Origin: Dipylidium caninum
Lineage: Eukaryota; Platyhelminthes; Cestoda; Cyclophyllidea; Dipylidiidae
Assembly: GCA_017562135.1 (NCBI GenBank)
Contig: QEYB01001314.1
Location: 1 to 64,000 of the forward strand
Length of the DNA stretch: 64,000 bases
Direction of reading: 5' to 3'
The position numbers and the translations under genes are program-made. How positions within the stretch are numbered: position 1 is the stretch's first letter; each line of letters opens with the position of its first letter. Below, in pieces: positions 1 to 11,600 of the stretch. The notes beneath the pieces were generated by a model, which made no database searches, was not told the origin of the DNA, and saw nothing but the letters and a program-made list of their open reading frames with translations.

Positions 1-1492
1 AAGAGAGAGATAATGGTAGCATGAAAGAAAAAAAAGGAGGTGGGTGGGTAATTGGTCATGAAGACTGACATTGACTGAAGTGGAACACGAAAAGTATCCA
101 AATTGTTTACAATTTCGTAGAACTATGGAAACAAATGCGAGTTGATCCGCCGACTCCACAGGCAAGTTCTTCATTCAAAAACTGTCGCACTGAGCGGAGT
201 GCAGCTATGTTGATACGGGGAAGCGTAGCATGATATTCGATGCGCGAAGAAACCTTAACAGTTTAGAAGATGACTACAAGAGAATAAAAATTAGTTTTTA
301 CTGTACTGATACCTTGGTGTAATAGTGATTAATTTGCAGGGTTGTACATCATTTAAGACTTACTGTCCAAAAGTAGTTGCGTGTATCGCCTCAAAGACTG
401 CGGCTACAGCTGGAGAAAGCCACACTTAATAAAACAGTCCTAAAAAACAGATGCAGAGGTTGAATGGATGTAGTGTATCCGAACTGATTACAACGTAAAA
501 TGCGTTCTAAGCCACGCAATTCCAAACTGCTTAAGCGGATAATAACACACCGTTATCTGGCTATCCAGCCCTATATGAAGATAGGCCACATCCCACAATG
601 CGACTGAGTATCTCTCTTTAGAACGGCCGCTTCGAAGACACATCCATCGATCTTAAAGGACAGGCAGTGCGTCTGTTTCAAGTAGGCGTTAAGTGTTGTC
701 GCGTAAAATAAAGACATTAGATAGCGCTACTCTCTCGTAAACATGTTCCGAACTTTCCAGGCATTCTGTTGGAGGAAGTGTAAAGGGTAAGCCGCTGGAT
801 TCCAGCAGAGCTAAAATTAAGATGCAGAAACACGTGACTTAAAGTAAATAAAGAATCAAATTCCCATCATTTAAAATTGAACAGAGCTGGAGGACCTATG
901 AATGGGGTAACACCCTTCGCACCAAAGAAAATGGATCTAAAAAAACCGACCACAGGTCCATTACCCGAGGCGAGCTAATCATTCACGAAGTTCTCATTAC
1001 TCAGTAAGTTTTCTGAAGTCACTTAACTAGATTGACACACATTGGACCTATGAAGGCGATAAAACACCAGTCTAATCGAGCGTTTTTCCAAATATCTTAA
1101 GAAGACAAGTACTTTAAATACAATACAACCGACATATCAACAAAATGAGGCGGCGTGTAGCATCAAAAAGATAAATGCAATGGAACAACCGACGCGAGGC
1201 AGTTAAGCAAAACTAAGTTACAACATCTACCTGACTAAACCACCATGCATAGAGAGGGCCCCAAAACGGCATGAAAAGGTATTCGAAAACAAATAAAATA
1301 CGATAAATGAGCCAAAATCCATGCGCACCGCTAGCAATATGGTTTACTGAATGCAGCAAAAGAAATAATTATTGCGAGAAGTTTCGTAATTTTCATTTAA
1401 ATTACTTCGCAGGGTGTGGAGCACACAACAATCTGTCTGCGGAAGGTGGGATAGAAAGGACAAAGAAAAGAGGAAGAGGCAGTGCACAAGCA

Positions 1493-4014
1493 TCATGGGG
1501 GAGGGAGGATGGTAAATGAGACTCTGCCCCAATTCGCCAGTAAAACCAACTCTCACAGCCACAACTGGATTAGCATTTGAAGCGCAGGGCCCGACCTGCC
1601 AAGCTGCTGTCGTGGTGGAGAAGGAATCGTGGAAGAGACACAGAGGATTGCTTTACCGAGCCGTTGCCAACCCGAGCCTGCCTGCCACTGCCAGGTCTCG
1701 CCTAACTCCGCGCCCAACTCCTGCACCTAAAAATACTCCCTTCCACTAATGTACGTAATGCTCTCCACTTCAGTCGCACAATTCAAAGCCAACTACAGAG
1801 GAATGGTGAGGGATCCTACAGCGCTTAAACACGGAGAAAAACGAGGACAAGGCGAGACTGGAGTGGGTAATTATGGTAAAGTAGAGCAGTGACAGACAGT
1901 TAGAATTAAAACAAGTTTTGTGATTTTCACCTGACATACAAAATGACTTAACTCCGAGGGTGTGTGCAAGCCTTTCCTTTAAAATGCAACACTGATACAG
2001 GTAACATATGGTGGTTCAGCCGGATTAGATTGTCTTTGCAGTTAGTTGTTGTTGTATAGATGCCTAAAATTACAAGACAGGGCATTAATTCCAAAAGAAC
2101 TATATTAGTCTTGAAGTCGAAACGTAAGTCAATAATGGCCCGGTCCAAGATCATAAGAATGAACAACTATTAAGAACGTGATGGAACAGGTTTGTACTCC
2201 ATGACACCTCTCACGAAATCTCGCGCCCATCGTACGCCTTCGAGCGATTCTGTTTGACTGCTTGAAGCGATAGACGATATAACAAAATCCACAACACAAC
2301 AATGACAACAAGAAAGCAAAGCAGAATTGCTCAAAAAGCGCAATATGAATATGGAGGGTAGACGCCTCGGGAACGTAAAGAGCGCATATTTCTAATTCCG
2401 TCATCGCCCTCTTCGAAGAAAAAACGAAATTGTTAGCAATGTTTGAAAGTGGTGCGAAAAAGTGTCCCTCACTCACTGAAGTTGTTGGCCATCTGCACTA
2501 TAGCGGCGATTTTCAATGCTTTTGTCCGAACATTCTGTATGATTATAAAACGTCGTCCCCACAAGCATCCACCTGATGAGCCAGAGAGAGGAAGATGTCG
2601 AATAACTGCAAAGTGCCTTTAAACAAGACGTTTGCCGTCTCTGTCTCCATTCTTGAGCCACGCTACGGACTCACCACAGAGATTTTCGCCTATATAGAGT
2701 CCAGTGTGATAAATGAGAAAAAAATGGGAATATAATAGAGACAAAGTTAACCAGCAAATCGACTGAGAATCTCAAAGCAAGTGCACAATCCTCAAATTAC
2801 GGGTAAAATTTTGACTGTGATGCAATTTGGACGTAAACAAAACCGCAACCAAATTCTCCGTCACAATGGTCTTCAGGAGACAGATACTATTTCTGAAAGG
2901 TCTAGTGCAAAAATCCGTTGGCAACGTATTATCATAAATATAGCAACTGAACAAATTAATGGACGACGCTACCCAAGCAATTCTGCCGACGTTGCTATGT
3001 TGTCTTTCAACAAAAAATAACACGAAAACAATTGCCGCAAGCCAGAACACGCCACAAAATAAAATCAGATTGGGAACTGATTCAAAAGAAATCCAAAAAC
3101 CTTGAGAAAGAATGTTCCTATCAAAGCATTCCTCCAATAATTGAAATGATGTTGAGATTTGTAATCAGTGTGAAATTTCGGTGGACGATATTTCAGAAAC
3201 AGTTACTGGAGGTCCCTCTGACATAATGTCACGAAGGCAAAACTAGCTCTGAAAACCAACTAGATGAAACGACGTCCGCCGTTGTGGGTTTCCAGTTGGA
3301 CTATCTGATATACAGGGTCCAGAAAGATCGCTTCTAGAACAAATAACTTAATGTTATAAGAGCATACGCGGTGCAATCGCCGTCCGGGCGAAGAACCGCG
3401 AAATTGACGGGGACGAAGCTAACCACTTTGATAACTTGAGGACCTTAAGGAAAGTAGGATTCGTAACTGAAATCCTAGGTCTCATCCGTAAATCACTGTT
3501 TGACGAGTTTGGAGAATTATGAACTGAATCCGTATTAACATTTCTTAAGGGTGATCTGACACCAGCGTTGGGGGTGTGGCCAGGGTTCTCTTGAGGTGAG
3601 GAATTAGGTCCCGTGAAAGAACTCCTGAAGGATACATTTGAAAAATGGCGCTGCGAATCAAGCTGAAATGGGGTATGTCCAATATCAGCACGCGAGGTGT
3701 TCGTAAAGGGCGATTTCGATAAAGAGGATATGGAGCTATGCCCATCTAGAAAGGCGGAGTCAAACAATGAAAAAGTAGTTCCACGATGAAAAACGGACAA
3801 ATGCCGCGGATACCTTCAGTCTTAATCCTTCCGGCTTTTTTGGTCTGGCTGGCACGAGAACGCAGCGCTAATTCCACGTTCAGCTTGCTGTTTTTAAGCA
3901 AACGATCAAGTTTTCGTTCATAAACTTGGCGGGTAGCGGGCGTAACGGGGCCCGGTTCGTATCCAAAAGACCTTAGTTACTCTCCCTTAATTTATCATCA
4001 GACAAGTCCCGCAT
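1493..4014 (-). pseudogene. LEMD2: LEM-domain inner nuclear membrane protein (LEMD2/MAN1 family), left-arm copy, frame broken
   Basis: Known LEMD2 proteins sit in the inner nuclear membrane, bind BAF through the LEM domain and use a C-terminal MSC winged helix in nuclear-envelope repair. Seen here on the minus strand: a LEM-domain exon (about 3,814-4,014, ATG at 4,014, motif EPGPVTPATRQVYERKLDRL in frame for its second half), a Ser-rich linker exon (3,368-3,745), a 34-bp intron (3,334-3,367), then a first membrane segment (VPNLILFCGVFWLAAIVFV, in the open frame 2,772-3,137). MSC-type exons follow towards 1,493. Lesions: the LEM exon shifts frame and meets a stop near 3,972, and the final exons near 1,600-1,760 carry several extra bases compared with the right copy. 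The membrane exon is intact here but broken in the right copy. It may be a decaying duplicate, or an intact gene with uncorrected sequencing errors; I cannot decide. Confidence 0.72.
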
Positions 4015-7000
4015 TCGTGCTAAATATATCTAATAGACAATTTGATCAAAGGTACTGACAGTGAATACAAACCAATCAAAATAAAGGGAGTGATTTATAG
4101 GAGGGTTTGATGCATTTCCGTCAAAAACATTTGGGCAAGGATAGTAAAGTAAAATTTAATAATAGAAAATTGGCGCATAAATAAGCGCCCTCTGAAAACG
4201 CAAGAAAAGAATCGATAAAATATATTCGAAAAATTTTAATTTCACGTCGGAATTAAAAAGGTTCTGCATTATTTCCCCAACGAACAATATTTTTAAAATG
4301 GCATTGGCCAACTTTAATTCAAAACTTGTTGATCAGCCTCGTGTGATGACATCTACCAACAAATTTTTAATACAAAAGGTAAAACGAGTAGATTAAAGCT
4401 CCGTGATCTGGAAGAGATAGGGTGCGCGAGACGTCATCAGGGTAATCCGGGCGGCATAGAGGAGGATAAAAAAATTCTGAGATTTAAGGGCAGAGGACAA
4501 GCATTTATACGAGTCGGAACTATGAATCTCACACCTCACCTAGACCACTCTACGCTTGTCGTTCAGCTGTACACGTTCTCAAATATTCAGACTCTTTCAA
4601 CGTAAAGTAAAATTCAAATCTGGAGTGGAAAGCGTTTCCTCCACAAAATTAAGAGATAGATGCAATGTCGGCGAAACACATCAGTATCACAAATGCAAAT
4701 AGAGCTCATTCAAAAGGGTGTTAAGAGAGGCCGACAATAAACATTCGTGTACGTGCAGCTCGGCCTCATCCATCAAGGTCCACGTTGTGAAGTCAAGGTA
4801 CTGTTAGCGTGGCAATTCCGAAAGTATCATAAAGTGCATGTAGGAAATCCCAAAAGACTTATTTTGACCAATAGTAGCCTTATTGTGAATAGAAGACTTG
4901 AAGAAGGGATTTCACACAACTGCAAGTACTGGCACGAAGAGAATAATTTTGGCAATAGATAGTGTTATGTCCAAAAGCGATTGCATAATAATTAAACCCG
5001 CAAATTAATACGATCTTGACGGTTCGCAAGCATTTGGAAGATGGCAGAGCTGACATAGCACAATTAAGAGGAATAAATGATATCAAAAGATGGGGTTCTA
5101 ATTTTCACATTTCCTCCCTTACAAATTGGCAAGTTTTCCTCCGCGCAACGCCGCTTTTAATCCTTCCTTATCCACTAACACAGATATGCTGCAAATCTTA
5201 ATAGGGTCTTATCCATCCTCTCCCTTTCTTTATGTGCACCTAGAAGTAAATAATGACATGTCCTAGATCCGCCAACATTTTGTTTACCAGATCCGTCATG
5301 GCTAAAGATGACTGGCTCCAAAAGTAATGCTTTCATTTCTTCGTTACTAATCGTATTTACAAGGACTTCTCATTGACGCAGTAACAGTAGTTGATAGTGT
5401 TAACACATACTGAACTACGGTAACTACGGCTTACTTGTTTATTTTTAAGTGTTTCTAATCCATATCTCTTTCTCGCACTTCGCGATTGACTGCTTTAAAA
5501 CACTAATTGGCTAAATATTTGCATTTTTCAAGCCTAAGGAGTCTAAGCTGCTGCCAGAAGCACACATATCCAGTAGGTATCATCGTGGCTGTTGGCAACT
5601 ATGTATTTGCCCGCATTTACCACAAGTAGGCACAACAAACACCATATCAGCGAAGCGGGCAATACTTTATCGTCTACGGCGCCCACACTTTGCTCTGGAA
5701 GTAGTTGCCGCCAAACTTTGACGCCACCATGTGTGCAGTGTAAGTGTAATAGTCTCATTTCTTTCAACAATGGCGAGATTGTTGTGGCACTCACTCAGTT
5801 TATGGAGTGGAGAGGAATTCACCCTAATCAGTACACAAGTTTATTTTCCGCTTAAAGCAGCCTAACATTTTTGTAGCATTCCTCCTGCCGTACAACCTGT
5901 GTTTAACACAACTGGAGCAACACAAGTTTCTTCCCACACAAATGACACCACAAGCGTCTCTCTGCTCATAACATCTGCAACTTTATTCTAACTGAACATC
6001 TTCATCTGGTAACCTCTCAGCGCTACCGCCTAACCGCCGGTGTATTCGTTCGTAATGAACACGTTTTCGGTGTTAGCAGCGGGTCATTGCAGTCTTGTCC
6101 ACTCGCGTGTGGTCTCCAGCACGCATTTGTGGGTGCGACGTTGGCAGCGTGAGTTAAAGCCCTGAGACAGGCACTGAGCAAAGGAAGCGATTAGCCGTCG
6201 GCTAAGCAGTTGTGTTTCTTGTCAACTTGCTTCATGTGCTATTACAATGTGGGGCAGAGGGTGCACGAATGATGAGGCCTTTCGGGAGGAGTGCGGCGAA
6301 GGCAGAGCAGCATTGAAGACGAGAGGTGTGAGAGGGGTGAGAGTGGAGGCACTGAGTACCTGCAAATGATGTGGTTAGACGAGGGCATTCGCTTCCGCCT
6401 CCGCCACCTAGCCACTGCTCACCCATGCGGCATTCAGTTAAGACGTCGTTTTGCTGCCGAAGGGAGGTGGGTCTGTCATGCATGTGCGTCTTCGCGGCGA
6501 TAATATCGCCTGTGTTCTTCAGTCCACCCACATATTGCGACTCAGCCCTTTGCACGCTCTCTTGCACGTAGCCACATGGTCTTAAGTGTGGGCTCTGCGT
6601 CAACGTGACGCCTGCCTTACCGCCGCTCCACGCCACTCACCTGACATCCTTGCGTAAATGAGTGGAGGAATGAACGCAACTCCCAAAAAGAAGACAACTG
6701 TCCGACACTCATGCCTTCATAAATAGGCACCTCTCCCCCCCCCCCCCCCCACCGAGTCACATGGTGTCCATAGTGCAGTGGGTGAAGACAGAGGGTTGGG
6801 GCATCTGTCGAAATGGCGGCGATTGCAGTCCTGGTGCACTTCATCTGTTGTCCCTTGAAAGAGGGGTCGGAGAGATACTTTTGTGGGGACCTGATGGTCA
6901 AGCGTGCACTCGAAAGAAGGTCCGGTCTTCTCCCATCGGGGAGTAGACACACATTGCAATGAGTCAGAGAGGAACCTCAACTGTTCTCCCACATGCCACG

Positions 7001-7893
7001 ACCAGATGCGTAATCAGGCCGACCAATGTTGACAATAGCCCTAATATGGTGTGGCATTCAACGAGGACATAGCTTCCCAATTGTCATATTGACAGTGTCT
7101 ATTTCATTCTCGACTTGTGCAGGCTTCACATGCGTCTGTGTGAGTTGCTTACACAACAAATAGGACATGTGGATGTGGCAGGAGTGGACTGAAACGGCGC
7201 TGCGTACTTAGTAAACCAAGAAGATGTTCTCTTGTCCACTCTCAACAATGATGGCTAAGAAGGGTGGAGGGGAGATGACGTTATGACGACGCAATAATGA
7301 GTAGGGAAAACCGCACTTAATCGGTGGCACTCCTCTCAGAAAAGCACAGCACTCACACATTAACTGCGCTAAATTCCGCCGTCTCACACTCCCATCCCGC
7401 ATCAATGCGACATTGGCAAGGGGAAGAGTAGAGCTTGATGGGCACGAGGCGATGTTATTCTCCTCGTAATTCTTCTTCTTCTCCTCCTCTCCACCACCTC
7501 CTCCTCCTATTCCAGTGACTATCTTGGCACATAAAATGATCTCCAGCACTTAAGAAGATATATTCTCCCGTGGCATTATTTGTCGATGTTCGAATGCTCC
7601 TCACGAGAATGCGCACTTGTACCTGACCGGTACACATCTCACTTCATGGGATATTCCCTTTGTTCCATTGACCACACCGTGAAGGTTGTCGGAGGTGATT
7701 CGAATGCAGTATTGACCACGCCAAAGAACACGAGACTTTGTCAACTACGTCTCCATCAGTACTCACATATTCCCCGAAATGTCACACTAGGGGATATGGG
7801 GATCTTGCCTCAGTCATCCTTAAATTCGACAGACGTTCCTCCAATGAATTTTTGTAGACATTCCGTCGTGAGTAGCAGAGAGTAGAGTGCTGG
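4015..7893. other. Left-arm sequence without recognisable gene
   Basis: Upstream of the left LEMD2-like copy and mirrored in 15,442-19,306. Short open frames occur on both strands but none shows a known domain. It includes a C homopolymer of about 19 bases at 6,731-6,750, which appears in the right arm (16,530-16,555) as interrupted G runs. TCC/TTC-rich stretches occur at 7,470-7,510. It may be an old repeat family, but no reverse transcriptase, transposase or terminal repeat was seen. Confidence 0.6.
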
Positions 7894-8627
7894 CCATTTC
7901 GACGTGGAAGTAAACCGGCACTGTAGGGGAGACATCTATCTTGTGAAATTTGGGAAAGTTGGGAGACTTGAAGTATGTCTTTTTGCCTTTTATTGGCGCA
8001 ATTTAGCAAAATCTGCTGTTCCTTATTCATTTCTAATAATTACTTTTTGGTTTTATCACTCCTCGGTTTTTACTCCGGTTCCTCATGAATCCTTGCACTG
8101 CACCTCATTTTTTCCGATGCTTAATTCTCTCCTACTTCTACCTGCAAATTTATCTTATTTTCTATGATGCCATAAAACTTTTTCGACTTTCTTGGAAAAT
8201 ACGTAAGACATAGGTACACAGAGCTACTTCGCAGACACCATTATACATGCCAAATGTTCAGTCCATTTAGGCCGTCTTGATTATTAACAAGCAAAAGCAA
8301 GAGAGAGAGAGTAGGAACATTGAATTTGTGTTTTACTTTTCAGTTTTTGGTCTCAAAGTCATCCATCAACGAAGATAGACATATGTATATATCTGCAGTA
8401 GACTTAAAATACCATGCCAGATGTCTACTAATCCCAAAGACCTGCACCGAAGGGCTGGAGTGGAAAGTAAGAGAGAGATTTCTTGGCCGTGCTGAAGCAA
8501 AAGGGTCAAGATGGAGGCTTTAGTTAAACCGGGAAGCAGATAAGTGAGGAAAGGCTAAAAGAAAGCGACGAACAATGCATTGGAGACAATAAAGAGAAAG
8601 TAAGAGTGAAAATTGATAGCCTACACA
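7894..8627. other. Loop sequence downstream of the zinc transporter; no gene seen
   Basis: Unique (non-mirrored) DNA between the left arm's inner edge and the stop codon of the zinc transporter. It is AT-rich with an (AG)n run near 8,300. It would include the 3' UTR of the minus-strand transporter; no convincing polyadenylation signal was identified. Confidence 0.5.
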
Positions 8628-11600
8628 TTAGTCGTTTAACTCTTGGCACAATCTGCAATCCGCCATAGCCGGCACGTATTGTTCCATCTGAATAGTCACC
8701 TCGTGTACAAGGAACCGCCGACGTAACAACCGGTTGGCACGTTCTAATTGTTCCTGTGCGGACTTTATATCGCCTGAAATTAATTTTAAAATGAACTTAA
8801 CCGTAATGCACATCAGACGCCAAATCCCATCCACCGGGTCTACCAAAAAGTTCTGTCAGTCATTGGAATAAAGCAGTATACAATTTTTCATTGCCTTCAA
8901 TTAACTTTATTAAATAATATAATTGCGATTATTATTAATAGCTTCTTGCCGCCATGAAGGCAGTTTGTATAGCTGCGTTTTTGAAAGATTCTTCGTCATT
9001 TGACACGAAAAATCAAACCATTACTTGGTTAATGTTTACATTTTTGAATTTTTCGTCCTTAAAAAATTTTGCAAGAAAAAAAAAACCTGTTAGTCAGAGG
9101 ATGCTGAGTCCGAGTAACATGGTAGATGTGACAGAATTTCACAGCCTAGTTCACGAATACCCGAAGCAGAACGTGACGTGGGATCACGTCATTTACAATT
9201 TGTTGACAACACTTCTCCTAATTGAGCTTTTAATTCGGTTTTAAAAGCTCATAATGTTTTAGTTTTTGAAGGTCCCACTATACACACCACAACAATCTCA
9301 TTCAGAGCTAACTGTGCTTTGAGGGCGGAAGGACTTGGTTTTTCGGTTTCGCGACATGCCCTTCGCCTTACCGGTTTTTCGTAGGTAATCCACTTTCCAT
9401 TCCCAGTTAACATCCGGCTCAATAAGAGCTCTATTTTGTTTCGAGCAAATAAAGATGTGCCTTCGACGGCTCGATCATGCAAATTCCGGAGTTAACTGAT
9501 GTGGTGCACATATTAAACGTTTACACACCAATCCATTTTCCGAATATGGTCCGAACTGGTTTGCTGAGCTAAATTAAGACTTTTAGTGGTCTCTGATGTT
9601 GACAGAAAAAGATCTTGCTCCAACATGGCCTTAACAACATTGCCGTCGATCAAAAATGGTCGCCCAGACCGTGGCTTATTAGAAAGGCCGAAATCATGTG
9701 CTTCAAATTTCCCGAGCCACCTTGTGCATGTCCTGTCATAAACTTTGTCTTCTCCAAATCTTTTAATAAATCTGTACGTGCTTCTGTAAAGTTTATTTCT
9801 TTGATGAAATTAGTATAAAATACGGTAAGGCAAATGAATTTTATCGGTAACCTTTGTTACACTATCGCTTCACACATAAGACTAACGTAAACCTAATTTT
9901 TTTTTATTTAATGTGATACCTCAGTAATGTATACGGCAAGTGAAAAAAAATGTGAAGATGAGCCTGCTACGTGTCGAAAATTGCCACAGAAAGTGTAGAA
10001 CTTTCCTGTAGGCATGATATATGATAAGTGCCACAAGATATAATACATTTTCTGGGGTTACGGCCACTTATTTATCGATTTCATTGTCACAAATCTTCAT
10101 TGGCCTTAACTCTTTACGCCTCATTGGCTAACATCGTCTAATTTTAACTCTGACAAATAATAATTTGAGGAGAAGTGATTTTCAATTCGATGTAATTCCA
10201 ATTATAATAATACCCTAAGTATTTATTAGATTTTCACTCACATAAGACCAAAAATTGACGCACTACCTTTTGTTTACAGACGTTTGGTTAGAGTCACCGT
10301 CAAATGGAGCAAATCCAACGGCTTCTACCTCCAAATGATCACCGAACTTTCAATAAAAATCCCACAAAGTAATTAAGCTCTTGTTGTCCCTCAAATATAT
10401 CCACACATACAACTTTTAATTTGGTTATAAGAAAGGTACACATACTGATTTGCGTTAAATGGAATGGAATGGAAATCTCTCGATTTTTTGCATGATCTCT
10501 ATAAGTGCTCTTCCTCACGTTTTATCGCGTTTTTCGATATGGTACAATATAATGAAGTGCCCGTTGGTGACTTAAACAAATAATAGGCCCTGAATACATT
10601 AGGGAACTGCGTGATTCCGCAAAATTCGTAGCCTCTGTTCTCGGAATTCTTATGTTAAATGATGTCACCATTTGACTGCTTGCTTAACTTCGGTTTTACA
10701 GAAATCTAACATATACTATAGGTGATTTCATTTTAAAATATAGGTTAGGGGCGATGATTATTGGAAAAACATAAAGTTGATAACCCCACTCCACGTCTAG
10801 GCGGTGTGAACGAGCACTTTGCTCATAGGCGCATCCCATTCTTTTTTAGCACAATGTTGTAGTTAAAAGTAGCTATTAGTACTTATTTAGCGATGTTAAT
10901 AGAGCGGTGGCGGGGGCCGGTATTATTTCGGAGAGACGTTACCATTCAATTACTCGGCCAATGAGATGTGACCTACCTGTAGCAAGATGCACAGAGACGG
11001 CGGTCTTGTTCATGGTGAGGCTCCACATCCGCAAATTGTGCACTTCCACGATGCCAGGTATAGCCTGCAAGGCGGAACGTACCTCTGCAAAGTTGAGGCC
11101 CTTCGGTACGCCCTCCATCAGTATGTTCATCGCGTCTTTGAGGATATTCACAGTGGTTAGTAAAACCAACACTGAGAAGATAAATGTGCATATCGGGTCG
11201 GCTATTTTATATTCCGGCTGAAATATTAAAAGAATAGGGAGAGTAGTCATTCAAAACGACGATTTCCTGCCCATTAAAGAGTTATGATATAACCAAAGTG
11301 TATCGTTAGCATGACATACTGCGTTTAGATGGAGTTTTAGACCAGTTATTTACTCCATGAGTAGATCTTTGAGGTCGATTAAAACTTAGAAATTTTCTGA
11401 AATTTCAGATAGGATTATTAGGAATGGCTTGGCACAAAAGCAAAGAGTTTATCCTTCTTCTGCTCGAGGCGTTGCTCCTATTCTAATACCAATGGAAAAA
11501 GGAATGTCAACTGCCCTCGAGGCAGTGACTAGGAATGCTCGCGGAAGAGCCAAGTGTTGTTTGAAATTAACTGCTCCTGTACCCACCCAGTCTCTACGCC

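Larger units (their letters stand above)
14..7893 (+). repeat. Left arm of a giant inverted repeat
   Basis: This block is the reverse complement of about 15,442-23,370. The match was checked at the outer edge (the CATGAAGACTGACATTGACT stretch near 57-76 against the region near 23,310-23,330), in the LEM-domain exons, in the non-coding middle part, and at the inner edge near 7,870-7,893. Identity is uneven. A block of about 300 bases (3,440-3,750) is exact, while most of the rest looks roughly 85-90% identical with frequent one-base indels. The outer end may lie outside the window, because only about 13 unmatched bases remain before position 1. The arm contains a damaged LEMD2-like gene (1,493-4,014) and about 3.9 kb with no recognisable gene. 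Confidence 0.93.

Noticed and set aside
4015..7893. Coding retrotransposon or DNA transposon in the arms
   Set aside because: No reverse transcriptase, integrase or transposase motif, no target-site duplication and no terminal repeat seen at the inner edges; only short frames.
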